From: Jiangella endophytica
GTDB taxonomy: Bacteria; Actinomycetota; Actinomycetes; Jiangellales; Jiangellaceae
Reading direction: 5' to 3'
Assembly: GCF_003427025.1 (NCBI RefSeq)
Contig: NZ_QVAI01000030.1
Location: forward strand, 1-52,589
Length of the DNA: 52,589 nucleotides
A model generated the notes under the pieces. It saw only the letters and a list, made by a program, of their open reading frames with translations, made no database searches and was not told where the DNA came from. This document shows positions 40,027 through 48,747 of this stretch, piece after piece (position 1 is the stretch's first letter; every line of letters starts with the position of its first letter). The translations under genes and the position numbers were made by a program.

Positions 40027-42831
40027 TCAGGCACGACGGCGCGTGGCGGCCTCGGTCCGGGTGGCCGCGCCGAGCTTTCGCAGCACCGCCGAGACGTGCA
40101 CGGAGACGGTCTTCGGCGAGATGAACAGCCGTTCGCCGATCTGCTTGTTCGTCAACCCGTCGGCGACCAGCGCCAGCACCTGTTCCTCCCGGGCCGTCAG
40201 GGTCTCGGGTCCGTCGGCAGCGCCTTGCCCGCGATCGGGCGGCCTGGTGAGCCCCGCACGGTCCAGGAGTGCGGCGGCCCGGTCCGCCACGAGGCCCGCA
40301 CCGATCGCCCGTGCTTCCGTGAGGGCCGCGGTGAGGCGGTCGCGGGCACCGAGTCGATCGCCGGCCTCGATCAGGTCGGCGCCGTCGCGGTACAGCGCGT
40401 AGGGGCGATGGATCGCCGCGCCGGGTAGGTCCATGACCGCCGACCACGTGCCCTCACCGAGCTGTGCGGCGAAGAGCGCCGACCACACCGCGAACGTCGG
40501 CCAGTCCGAGCAGCGGACGAGGACCTCCCGGTACGGCAGGTCGTCCGCCGCACGGCCACGCGTACGCAGGTCGGCGACGGCGTGCGCGGCGATGAACAGC
40601 AACGGCAGGACGTAGGGCGGACTCGGCCGGGGATCGTCGTCGAGCACCCAGGACACCTGCCGCAGGGCCTCGTCCGGATCGCCCCGGATCAGGGCGAGCT
40701 GGCCGAGCACGCCGGACATCCGCGAGCGCACCTGCAGCTGCGTCCGTGCATGCCGTTCCCAGGTCGCCCGCCAGGACGCGGCAACCGACTCGGCGCCCTC
40801 CACGTCGCCCATCCACAGCAGCAGCCACGCATGGTCGACGCGCAGATGCGTCGTGTAGGTGTCCTCGCCGACGACGTCGAGCCACCGCGCGAGCAGGGCC
40901 GGGCCACTGGACCATTCGCCGAGGGCGCGCTGCGCTTCGGCGAGGGTGTTCTCCAGAGCCAGGCGTGCACCCCGCCCCGCCCTCAGCTCCCGGGCCCGTG
41001 CGGCACCCTCGCGGGCGACCCGGGCCGCGTCGGCGAACGCGCCGCTCAGCAGCAGCACGTCGGCCAGCGTGGTGTAGTAGACCACCTGGGCCCGCCAGTC
41101 GTCGCCGGCCGCTTCACGGGCGGCCTCGAACACGACGGCGGCGCCGGGGTCGCCCAAGCGCGCCAGTGCGGTGGCCTGGTAGCTGAGCGCACGAGAGACG
41201 TACTGCTCGTCCCCCGAGTCGCCGGCCGCGGTGAGCGCCGCACGCGCGTGGCCGAGGCCCTCCTCGTCCCGGCCGGCCCGAAGCGTGGAACGTGTCCGTT
41301 CCAGGAGGAGCTCCGCCCGGATCGCAGGATGCTCCCCGGGCGGCAGCAGCTCGAGCGCGCGTTCGACGAAGGCCGGGCCGTCGTCCCGTCCGGCCATCGC
41401 CGACATGCGCGCCAGGCCGCCGAGCAGCTCGGCCCGCCCGGCCACATCGTGTCTCGGCCACTCCTCGTAGGCCTGCCAGGCCAGTTCCCGGGCGCGGTCC
41501 GGGCGGGTGTCCTCTCGCACCAGATCGGCCACCTCGTACAGCAGCGCCGCATGGGTCACGCCCACGACCCGCTCCGGGGCCTCGAGCCGGTCCCACAGGT
41601 CCAGGGCACGCTCGCCCAGCTGGACGGCGGTCGATGCGGCGAAGGCCGCACGGGCCGCCCGCATGCCGCGCACCGCGGCGCCGAGCGCACGCTCCAGGTC
41701 GTGCGCCCGCCACCAGTGATCGGCGACCCGCGCGAGACCTGCCACCGACTCCGACTGCTGCTCCAGCGCACGCGCGTACGCCGCGTGCAGGTCACGTCGT
41801 TCGCCCGGCAGCAGCTCCCCGTAGACCGCCTCCCGGACCAGCGCATGCCGGAACGTGAAGCCCGAGGCGTCGGCCTGCAGCAACCGGGCGTCGACGGCCT
41901 CCCGGATGGCGGTATCGCTCGCCGGAGCATCGGCCAGCACCGAGGAGACGAGGTCGTGCGGCACCGAGATCCCACCGGCCGCGACGGCGCGGCAGAACGC
42001 CCGCGCGTCGCCGGTCAGCTCCTCGTAGCGCACCAGCAGGATCGCGCGCAACGAGTCGGGAAGCTCGTCCCGGGCGACGCTCGCCAGCTCCTCGATGTAG
42101 AACGGAACACCGCCGCTCCGCTCGACGACGCGGTCGACATCGACGTCGCCGCGCTCTCCGGCGTCGGCCAGGGCCCGGACCATGCGCCGGGCCTCGCCCT
42201 GCGCCAGGCGCCCCAGGTCCAGTCGCCGGGCAAGGCGCGCCCGCTCCAGCTCGGCCAGCAAGGACCGCAGCACGTGCCGCGGCCCCACGTCATCGGTCCG
42301 GACCGTCAGCAGCACCAGCAGCGGCGCCTCCGCCGTCCGACGCGCGAGCCGCACGACGAGCGCACGGGTCGCGTCGTCCGACCAGTGCAGGTCCTCGAGC
42401 AGCACCACCAGCGGCCGCTCACTCGCCCGAGCGGCCAGGAGGTCGGCCACGAGGTCGGGGATCCCGTGCCGGTCGCCGTCCGCGGGAGCCTCGACCAAGC
42501 CTGGCCACAGCCTGCCCAACAGGCCTGCGGCCGGGCCCGCGCCGTCGATCAGCGCCTGGCGGCCCACGACATCGGCCAGCGACCGCACCAGGTCGGTCAG
42601 CGCCGCGTAGGGCACCGGTCCGCCACCTGAATCGGCGCACTGCCCGCGCAACACCAGCACGTCGTCCGGCAGCACCCCGAGAAACTCCGTCGCCAGGCGC
42701 GTCTTGCCGATACCCGCCTCGCCACCGATCACCACCGTGCGTCGAGCCCCACCGCGAACCTCGTCGAACGTCTCGTTCAGTGCGGCGAGCTCACGCGAGC
42801 GGCCGATCAACGACGCTCGGGCTCTCGGCAT
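40027..42831 (-). CDS. LuxR family (LAL-type) ATPase transcriptional regulator
   Basis: 934 aa from ATG 42831 (MPRARASLIGRSRELAALNETF). N-terminal AAA/STAND ATPase with Walker A GGEAGIGKTRLA (36-47) and Walker B LVVLLEDLHWSDD, long central TPR-like region (about 400-830), C-terminal LuxR HTH (LTAREEQVLALVADGLTNKQIGERLFISPKTVSVHVSAVLRKLGAATRTEA). LAL regulators activate metabolic or antibiotic operons in response to small ligands. It is upstream and in the same direction as the SnoaL-FAD-SDR operon (91-bp gap), its likely target. Confidence 0.93.
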   Translation of the reverse strand: MPRARASLIGRSRELAALNETFDEVRGGARRTVVIGGEAGIGKTRLATEFLGVLPDDVLVLRGQCADSGGGPVPYAALTDLVRSLADVVGRQALIDGAGPAAGLLGRLWPGLVEAPADGDRHGIPDLVADLLAARASERPLVVLLEDLHWSDDATRALVVRLARRTAEAPLLVLLTVRTDDVGPRHVLRSLLAELERARLARRLDLGRLAQGEARRMVRALADAGERGDVDVDRVVERSGGVPFYIEELASVARDELPDSLRAILLVRYEELTGDARAFCRAVAAGGISVPHDLVSSVLADAPASDTAIREAVDARLLQADASGFTFRHALVREAVYGELLPGERRDLHAAYARALEQQSESVAGLARVADHWWRAHDLERALGAAVRGMRAARAAFAASTAVQLGERALDLWDRLEAPERVVGVTHAALLYEVADLVREDTRPDRARELAWQAYEEWPRHDVAGRAELLGGLARMSAMAGRDDGPAFVERALELLPPGEHPAIRAELLLERTRSTLRAGRDEEGLGHARAALTAAGDSGDEQYVSRALSYQATALARLGDPGAAVVFEAAREAAGDDWRAQVVYYTTLADVLLLSGAFADAARVAREGAARARELRAGRGARLALENTLAEAQRALGEWSSGPALLARWLDVVGEDTYTTHLRVDHAWLLLWMGDVEGAESVAASWRATWERHARTQLQVRSRMSGVLGQLALIRGDPDEALRQVSWVLDDDPRPSPPYVLPLLFIAAHAVADLRTRGRAADDLPYREVLVRCSDWPTFAVWSALFAAQLGEGTWSAVMDLPGAAIHRPYALYRDGADLIEAGDRLGARDRLTAALTEARAIGAGLVADRAAALLDRAGLTRPPDRGQGAADGPETLTAREEQVLALVADGLTNKQIGERLFISPKTVSVHVSAVLRKLGAATRTEAATRRRA

Positions 42832-42884
42832 GCGGTTCAGCGTAATGACCGGCCGCGACACCATGGGCGAGCACCTCAATCGAG

Positions 42885-43010
42885 AGCTATGCCCGCCGAC
42901 TCCACCAGAGGCACCATCCTGTCGGCCGCAATCGGCGCGCCGGCACGCCGCAGCGCCGCGATGGTCGATGCGTCCGTGGCACCGCGCAGCCGGCGCGACA
43001 CAGCCAAGAC
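42885..43010. repeat. Gene-remnant repeat, copy A
   Basis: Shares with 46713-46825 a stretch reading GAGAGC-ATGCC, AGAGGCACCATCCTGTCGGCCG, GATGCGTCCGTGGCACCGCGCAGCC. On the minus strand it encodes RLRGATDASTIAALRR and APIAADRMVPLVESAGIALD before a stop, suggesting the end of an old coding sequence; on the plus strand MVDASVA resembles part of a PIN-domain toxin. Neither reading is complete. The remaining parts of the 429-bp gap 42832-43260 show nothing further except the DUF4062 gene's upstream region. Confidence 0.5.
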
Positions 43011-43260
43011 ATCACCTCATCGAGTCACTCCGCCCAGAATGACGCGCCGGTGTCGCCACCGACCTAGATAAGACCACGCTCAGTTCGCTCAGTGACACCT
43101 CGGCAAGCGTGCTCAGCTCACATGGCTTGTTCGACGACGCGGCCCAGAGCCATGGCAATTGGGCGCATCTGATGCGACGAGTCCTTGTGGTGGTGATCCA
43201 CTAGTCTGCTTCGCAGGCAAACCCAAGGACCGGATCCTGCGGTCAGGAGTGGTGGTGGAG

Positions 43261-45711
43261 ATGGACTTGCGCGAGCTGCGCGTCTTTATGGCCTCTCCTG
43301 GGGACCTGACCGACGAGCGTGATGCGCTTCGTGACCTCGAGCGCCGCTTGAACGCGATGCTCCGCGGGCGAGGCGTCCGTGTCTCCATCGAGGGCTGGGA
43401 AGAGGTGCTGCCTGACGCGGGCGCCCCCCAGGACCTGATCAACCCCCTGGTCTACGACTGCGACGTGTTCGTCGGCCTACTGAACATGCGCTGGGGCACG
43501 CCCACTGACAATGACTCGTCCGGCTTCTCCGAGGAGTTCAACATCGCGTTGAGGCGTCGCGAAGAAAGCGGGACCACGCCGGCGATCGGGATGTACTTCC
43601 GCGACATCGACCCAGAGCGGCTGCGAGACAAGGGGCCGCAGCTTGAGGCGGTGCTCGCGTTCAAGGAGCGGGTCGAGGCCGAGCGGCTGGTCCTGCATAA
43701 GCCGTTCAGCAGCGCAGCTCACCTCGCTTTGGAGGTGATGAACTTCCTGCTGCCGCACGTGCTGCGTCTGGCTGACGAAGTGCCAGCCGGGGCGGGGGGT
43801 CAGGGTTCAGGTTCATCGGGATCGACTCCTGCGGATGACGAGCCTGAGGCCCTGGAGGCGGCCGAGACCAAGGCCGATGACGGCTCCTCGGCCGACGCAG
43901 CGCCGGAAGGGCTGGACTCGGCACAGCGTCAGATCGTTTCCGCGCTGACCTCGTTCTCGAATATGTTCTCAAGTCGCGCGCCTATCGATCCGGGCGCTCG
44001 TGATCGCGTGACACTGGCTGCCGCGGCGTTCGCACAGGACGTCCGGACGCTCGGGCCGCACCACGTCAACCGTCTGTTCAGCGATCGTGACGACCTTTAC
44101 CTGACGCTCGGCGAGATCAGGATCTGGTACCGAACGTTCTTCGAGAGCTACGCATCGACTGAGCGCGCCGGCCGCATCATTCCGATGTGGGGTCTGGTCG
44201 AGCCTGACCGGTTGGATGACCGGCTCATCGCCGACTTGGGAGCGTTGGCGTCCGACGAGGACAAGAACGTAGTGCGAGGAGTCTTGCGGTTCATGACCGA
44301 ACATCAGGTCCGTCCAGAGTCGCTCTGGGAGCCCAACCCAGCCGACGTCGATGGCGAAGGTGTATTCGTCGAGTCGCGGACGACGAAGAAGGTGGCAGCT
44401 CGGTGGGCCGAATTGTTCGAGAGATTCCCGGGCATCGACTCGGCTCTGAACTACGTGGTTACGGTCGCGCGCCCGCAGGATGCCGAGCTCCTCACGAGTG
44501 TTGCCGAATCGGACGGACCCGATGACCGAACCCGACATCTGATTCGGGTCGCCGCCAATGTGGTGGCTGGCGACTCGAAGTCTGTCACCGATCTCGCACC
44601 GACTAGATACAGCGGGGACGACACGTCGGCGCTTCGTGACCTCGTCGTAAACTCGATTCCTCAGTTGACGGCCGAGCAGTGGGACGGCTTGCTGACAGGA
44701 ACCCATCGACAGATCGCTGTTGCGGCGGCCATCCAGATCGTTGAGCACGAGAATGTTTCAGCGGAGCAGTTGAAGGCGATCTTCGAGCTGGGATCCGCCG
44801 ACGTCGAACAGGCTCTCGTAGAGCGCGCGAAAAGCGATCTCGACTGGGCAGTTACCCAGATTCAGGAACTGGCAGATCTCGACAAGTACGGGTCCGCGGA
44901 CTTGGTCAGTCGGATCATGGCAGCGGCCCTGCCGAGAGAGATCCTGGAGGGTCTCGATCGAGACGAGGCGCTCAGCGCAACGACATGGGTGGCCCTCACG
45001 ATTCGGGAACCAAACAGCTATCTTGAGTCGGCACGCGAGGTGTTGGACGGTACCTCCGAGTGGCTCAACGAGCGCAATGCGCCGCTGATGGAAAAGTACG
45101 CCGCGATCGCTAACCACACGACCGCGACAGCCAAGGGTGCGGCATGTAGCGTGCTATCGCAAGCTGCCGAGATCACCGAGGCAGACGTCCAGCGTGTCGT
45201 CACAGAGCTTCGGCGCGACCATTACGTATCTCGCTCCCATGCGCTCCTGGCATTGGTGACGATGGTTGAGCGGCTGGACGCGGACCCCGACCGCACCGTG
45301 CCGGATCTCGGCGACCTTTCGGTGTTTGACAGCTATGGGTTCTCGAACGACATGGACCTCGTCCTGGACAGCCCGTTGGGGAGGATGGTCGTACCGGTTT
45401 GGCGGGATAGCGACATCCAGACGCTGCGGGACTCGAGTCGTGCTTGGGAGCTTCGTCAGCCCGAAGTGTCGGACGCGGACCTGGAGGAGGCCCTGTACCT
45501 GGACAGCCAGGACCTCCGGATGGTTGCGCTCGACCAGTTGATGTCGCGTTGGAACGATACCCAGCTCGACGAGCTGCTAGGGCGCTACGACGATCAGGGC
45601 AGGCCGTGGTGGTACAACGTCGTCACCGCGTTGGACGAGCGGCTGTATGGGTTCGGCCGCCATAGCGGCCGAACCCATACAGCGAGTAGCTCCTCAAACC
45701 TCGGCTCTTAG
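43261..45711 (+). CDS. DUF4062-domain protein, accessory, possible defence function
   Basis: 816 aa from ATG 43261. Residues 1-165 are a DUF4062 domain: LRELRVFMASPGDLTDERDALRDLERRLN, VYDCDVFVGLLNMRWGTPT, FSEEFNIALRRREE, FKERVEAERLVLHKPF. The domain is known as an N-terminal module of large STAND-like and other presumed sensor proteins. An acidic Ser/Gly-rich linker follows (about 180-230), then about 580 helical residues without a recognisable NACHT, AAA or nuclease motif. GC is clearly lower than in flanking genes. The last 23 codons run through a perfect palindrome (45642-45683), so the natural C-terminus may have been altered. Confidence 0.7.
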   Translation: MDLRELRVFMASPGDLTDERDALRDLERRLNAMLRGRGVRVSIEGWEEVLPDAGAPQDLINPLVYDCDVFVGLLNMRWGTPTDNDSSGFSEEFNIALRRREESGTTPAIGMYFRDIDPERLRDKGPQLEAVLAFKERVEAERLVLHKPFSSAAHLALEVMNFLLPHVLRLADEVPAGAGGQGSGSSGSTPADDEPEALEAAETKADDGSSADAAPEGLDSAQRQIVSALTSFSNMFSSRAPIDPGARDRVTLAAAAFAQDVRTLGPHHVNRLFSDRDDLYLTLGEIRIWYRTFFESYASTERAGRIIPMWGLVEPDRLDDRLIADLGALASDEDKNVVRGVLRFMTEHQVRPESLWEPNPADVDGEGVFVESRTTKKVAARWAELFERFPGIDSALNYVVTVARPQDAELLTSVAESDGPDDRTRHLIRVAANVVAGDSKSVTDLAPTRYSGDDTSALRDLVVNSIPQLTAEQWDGLLTGTHRQIAVAAAIQIVEHENVSAEQLKAIFELGSADVEQALVERAKSDLDWAVTQIQELADLDKYGSADLVSRIMAAALPREILEGLDRDEALSATTWVALTIREPNSYLESAREVLDGTSEWLNERNAPLMEKYAAIANHTTATAKGAACSVLSQAAEITEADVQRVVTELRRDHYVSRSHALLALVTMVERLDADPDRTVPDLGDLSVFDSYGFSNDMDLVLDSPLGRMVVPVWRDSDIQTLRDSSRAWELRQPEVSDADLEEALYLDSQDLRMVALDQLMSRWNDTQLDELLGRYDDQGRPWWYNVVTALDERLYGFGRHSGRTHTASSSSNLGS
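45642..45683. terminator. Perfect 19-bp palindrome at the end of the DUF4062 gene
   Basis: GCTGTATGGGTTCGGCCGC (45642-45660) is followed by CATA and then its exact reverse complement (45665-45683). It is inside the reading frame, 28 bases before the stop. It could act as an I-shaped terminator; the absence of a U-tract and the length of the stem also fit a mobile-element end or a palindrome insertion. Confidence 0.55.
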
Positions 45712-45937
45712 GGCCGACTTCCCGGCTAGGCAGATGAGAGGGCGACGGGCCAACAGCGTGTCGTTCCTCCAGATCGAGGCCCCGTCGAGCACTACGCCCT
45801 CCGTGAGCTTCGGTACATGGTTCGGCGAGTAGCTCGGGTTCGCGCGGCAAGCGGTCAACCGGCTGTCGCAAGGTGGATCCTGTGACCTTCGTTGATGCCC
45901 TCACTCCGATCAGCCTCAACCAACGCCGACGCAGGTG

Positions 45938-46210
45938 TCAGCCGGCCACACCAACCAACTTTGAGGGCGTGACGCTCTCGCCGAGGGCGACAATGAGCAC
46001 GCCGTGAACGTTCAATAGCGAATGCGACCACTCCAGGCGGTCGGGGGACACATCATCCAACGAGGTGCGTCGTTTCGCGGCAAATGACGCAGCGCGAGCT
46101 AAGACCCCGGCCCTGCGGCGGAGGACCTTCACCTGCTTCACCACCTCGGCAGCTCCAATGGCGTTCGCGGCGAAAGCCGCCACGATCGCTGCCGCGACGA
46201 TCGCCGCCAA
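45938..46210 (-). CDS. Possible small membrane protein
   Basis: 90 aa from TTG 46210, with AGGAG seven bases upstream. One hydrophobic N-terminal helix (AAIVAAAIVAAFAANAIGAAEVV) precedes a basic segment (KQVKVLRRRAGVLARAASFAAKRR) and a short tail. Codon positions are less biased than in core genes. It lies in the accessory gap between the DUF4062 gene and the tRNA-Pro attachment site. The rest of that gap (45712-45937 and 46211-46440) shows nothing I can support. Confidence 0.35.
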   Translation of the reverse strand: MAAIVAAAIVAAFAANAIGAAEVVKQVKVLRRRAGVLARAASFAAKRRTSLDDVSPDRLEWSHSLLNVHGVLIVALGESVTPSKLVGVAG

Positions 46211-46440
46211 CAGGATGCTCCTGGGCCGCAGGGGCTGATGGCTACGGCATCGCCCGCGGCGCGTTCACCTAGCACGGGCGCACAGCCGCCTGGGCATCCG
46301 CGGCTCTGACACCCGAATGCGGATGCACGACTGCCGGCAAGATGCGTCGCCAGCACGATGTCGACCAGAGGCACCCGCGCGCGAGCCGCAGCACACGCAT
46401 GCAGCCGCACGGCGGCACCAGGGGTTGAGATGGCGATCAA

Positions 46441-46517
46441 ATGAGCGGCTGACATCCCACAAACGAGGAAGGCCCTGGAAGCCGCCGGCTACCAGGACCC
46501 ATCTGTCGGGCTGACAG
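46441..46517. repeat. Left direct repeat of the tRNA-Pro island
   Basis: 77 nt that align without gaps to 52513-52589, with 13 mismatches. The last 17 nt and beyond (ATCTGTCGGGCTGACAG) are identical. It contains an imperfect stem (46471-46478 with 46492-46499) corresponding to the tRNA terminator. Marks the tRNA-distal junction of the island. Confidence 0.8.
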
Positions 46518-46537
46518 GATTTGAACCTGCGACCCCT
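46506..46537 (-). pseudogene. 3' fragment of tRNA-Pro(GGG) at the island junction
   Basis: Read on the minus strand: AGGGGTCGCAGGTTCAAAT, then CCTGTCAGCCCGA. That is the variable loop, T arm with TTCAAAT loop, and the acceptor 3' strand CAGCCCG plus discriminator A of a tRNA-Pro. Upstream of this, the expected anticodon stem is absent, so it is an attachment-site duplicate rather than a tRNA gene. Confidence 0.75.
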
Positions 46538-46712
46538 GGATAAAACCGCTGGTCAAAGCACCTACGGTCATCTCGTAAGCTTGCGGATCCCCTGCTCTTA
46601 GCTGGGAACCGGTTGGTTCTCGCTCTCCGACTGTATCGGGTCTCCGATGGTCAATGCGGGTTGTTTGCGATGGGTAAGCGATGGAGCACGCGGTGGTGCC
46701 GTCTCAGCCGAG

Positions 46713-46825
46713 AGCGATGCCGGCCTACTCCAGCAGAGGCACCATCCTGTCGGCCGCGATCGGGGCGCGCGCGCACGCTCGGGCGCCACGATGTTCGATG
46801 CGTCCGTGGCACCGCGCAGCCGAGC
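46713..46825. repeat. Gene-remnant repeat, copy B (frameshifted)
   Basis: Same sequence family as 42885-43010, with a 2-nt length difference between the shared ends (CCTGTCGGCC to GTCCGTGGC) and a stop in the minus-strand frame after PIAADRMVPLLE. The minus-strand reading VARLRGATDASNIVAPERA differs from copy A only in a few residues before the shift. The two copies flank the DUF4062 gene and the tRNA fragment. Confidence 0.5.
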
Positions 46826-46975
46826 AACCGCGCTCGAGTCCACGGCGAGCATCTGAGCCGGGTACTCGGCGATCAGAAGCCTTGACAACGCATCGGGGAG
46901 TCATGTTCTCGAACCCGAGCGGTCGCGCCACTTCCTCCGGGCGTTCTTCCTGTCGCCGCGTACAGACGGCTGTCG

Positions 46976-47045
46976 GGGTTTGCCGCTGCCTGACGAGGAT
47001 GACCGTCATGTAATGGTCGCTGCCGTCGCGACCACGAACGACTTC
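46976..47045 (+). pseudogene. PIN-domain toxin remnant
   Basis: Plus-strand frame reads LPLPDEDDRHVMVAAVATTNDFSRP. LPDxDDRHVxxAAVA is the strongly conserved acidic motif of VapC-like PIN-domain ribonucleases, normally followed by an I-V-T-x-N-x-K-D-F-P segment; here that segment is shortened to TTNDFSRP. There is no start or complete domain, so this is a scar of a toxin-antitoxin locus. Confidence 0.5.
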
Positions 47046-47456
47046 AGCCGACCGCACAGCTCGGTCGGCACGCTCACCCACAGCAGGGTGGCCCGAAGAT
47101 GCTCGACCGGACGTCGGCGAGCTCGAGCAGGGGTCAGCGCGAGCCACCGTTCCATGGCGGACCCGAACGCCGCGATCGCCAGGCTCCATTGGGGGACGGC
47201 GCCGATCACGACCCGCCCCTGTCGCGCACCGACGCCACCCAGCCGGCTCTAACGCTCGGGTACTTGTTGGGCTGGTGCTGGCGCGCTCGGGGGCGCAGGT
47301 GGTCTTCCAGGGGAACTGGCTGCCGACCATGACCGGGTGCGGAGCGGTTCGCGTGGTGACGAACAGGAGATTCAGCAGTACCACACTAGCCGCGTTCGCA
47401 CGTCAGCCGTGCCCGTCGATCCTCCTCAGCATCCGAGGTTCGACCGGCCGATTCCG

Positions 47457-48746
47457 TCAGCGCTGTCCGAACCTGGATCGAGCCACTCCCACGGCACACC
47501 ATGAGATGGCGGCGACAGCGGTGACGAAGCTCGCCGGCGCTACGAGCGAGTCCGTGACTTCCACGAGCGCGGTAAAGACCAAGGGCGCGGTACCGCCGAA
47601 CAGGACGACGCCGAGGTTGTAGCTCGTCGAGACGCCCGAGGTCCGAATCTGCGTCGGGAACAGGGAACTCATCAGCGCCGGAAGAGGCGCGAAGTAGAAG
47701 GCCAGGACGACACCCAAGACCGCCTGTGCCACCGTCAGCATCCAGACGCTGGGCTGCTGGGTGACGAGCAGGAAGATGGGGACGACGGTCAAGACGCCGA
47801 GGCCGGCGGCGATCCGCATGACCGCCACGCACCCTCGCCGGTCGGCCAATGCTCCGATCGCCGGGCTGCACGCCAGCAGTAACGCCCCGCCGATGATGCC
47901 GCCGAGGTAGCCCGAGTAGAGCGGAAGGTCGAGGTGCTTGACCGCGTACGTCGGCAGGTAGATCAACAGGTACATCGTTACGGTGGCGAACCCGACGCAG
48001 CCCGCCGCCGTGCATACCCGGACGACATGACTCTTCAGGAGCTCACCGATCGGCGACCTGAGTACCTCGACGGCTTTGAACTCGGCAGGGTCGTCCATCG
48101 TCGTCCGGATGTAGAAGCCCACCGGTCCGATCAACAACCCGATGGCGAAGGCCAGCCGCCAGCCCCACGAGTCGAGCTGGACGTCGCTCAGCGTCGCGGT
48201 CACGATCAGGCTGACCGATGCCGCGAGAAGCAGAGCCGCACCTTGCGTGGCCGTCTGCCAGCTGGCGTAGAACGCCTTGCGCTCGAGAGCGTGCTCGGTG
48301 AGGAACGTCGTGGCGGAACCAAACTCTCCGCCGGCCGAGAACCCCTGCAGGAGGCGGGCCAACAGGACGATCGCTGCGCCCGCCGCTCCGATCTGCTGGT
48401 GGGTCGGGGCAACGGTCAGGAGCAGCGTGCCGGTGAACATCAAGAGGATCGTGAGATTGAGGGCGAGCTTGCGCCCCCGGGTGTCGCCGAGGCTGCCGAT
48501 CACCAGCGCTCCCACCGGCCTGATCAGGTACGACACCGCGAACGTGCCGAAGGTCAGCATGAGGGCTTCGAAGTCGCTCCCGCCCGGGAAGAACAGGCGG
48601 CTGATGACGGCGGCGAAGTAGCCGTAGATGATGATGTCGTACCACTCGAGCGCATTGCCGATGGACGCGGCCGTCACCGCCCGCCGGGTGTGCGACCGCC
48701 CGCTCGGCGCGACCTCCGACCGGGCCCTGCCCGTCGTCTCGCCCAT
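47457..48746 (-). CDS. MFS transporter, metabolite:H+ symporter (MHS) family
   Basis: 429 aa from ATG 48746 (MGETTGRARSEVAPSGRSHTRRAV). 12 predicted helices. MHS signatures: IGNALEWYDIIIYGYFAAVI near the start, IRPVGALVIGSLGDTRGRKLAL (motif A with GDxxGRK), LLQGFSAGGEFGSATTFLTEHA, and GWRLAFAIGLLIGPVGFYIR. The family imports citrate, alpha-ketoglutarate, proline/betaine and similar solutes. Its start is one base from the M20 stop, so importer and deacetylase are one operon. Confidence 0.9.
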   Translation of the reverse strand: MGETTGRARSEVAPSGRSHTRRAVTAASIGNALEWYDIIIYGYFAAVISRLFFPGGSDFEALMLTFGTFAVSYLIRPVGALVIGSLGDTRGRKLALNLTILLMFTGTLLLTVAPTHQQIGAAGAAIVLLARLLQGFSAGGEFGSATTFLTEHALERKAFYASWQTATQGAALLLAASVSLIVTATLSDVQLDSWGWRLAFAIGLLIGPVGFYIRTTMDDPAEFKAVEVLRSPIGELLKSHVVRVCTAAGCVGFATVTMYLLIYLPTYAVKHLDLPLYSGYLGGIIGGALLLACSPAIGALADRRGCVAVMRIAAGLGVLTVVPIFLLVTQQPSVWMLTVAQAVLGVVLAFYFAPLPALMSSLFPTQIRTSGVSTSYNLGVVLFGGTAPLVFTALVEVTDSLVAPASFVTAVAAISWCAVGVARSRFGQR

Positions 48747-48747
48747 G

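Larger units (their letters stand above)
46538..47456. other. 919-bp stretch of degenerate gene remnants inside the island
   Basis: No intact gene. It holds repeat copy B (46713-46825), a PIN-domain toxin scar (46976-47045), and a minus-strand open stretch 47209-47006 that encodes a plausible-looking but unrecognised peptide. The MHS gene ends at 47457 on the other strand. I see no RNA gene or promoter I can defend. Confidence 0.5.

Noticed and set aside
47006..47209. 67-codon minus-strand frame (VPQWSLAIAAFGSAMERW..) in the island
   Set aside because: Looks protein-like but has no clear ribosome site, matches no family I recognise, and lies in a region of decayed genes.
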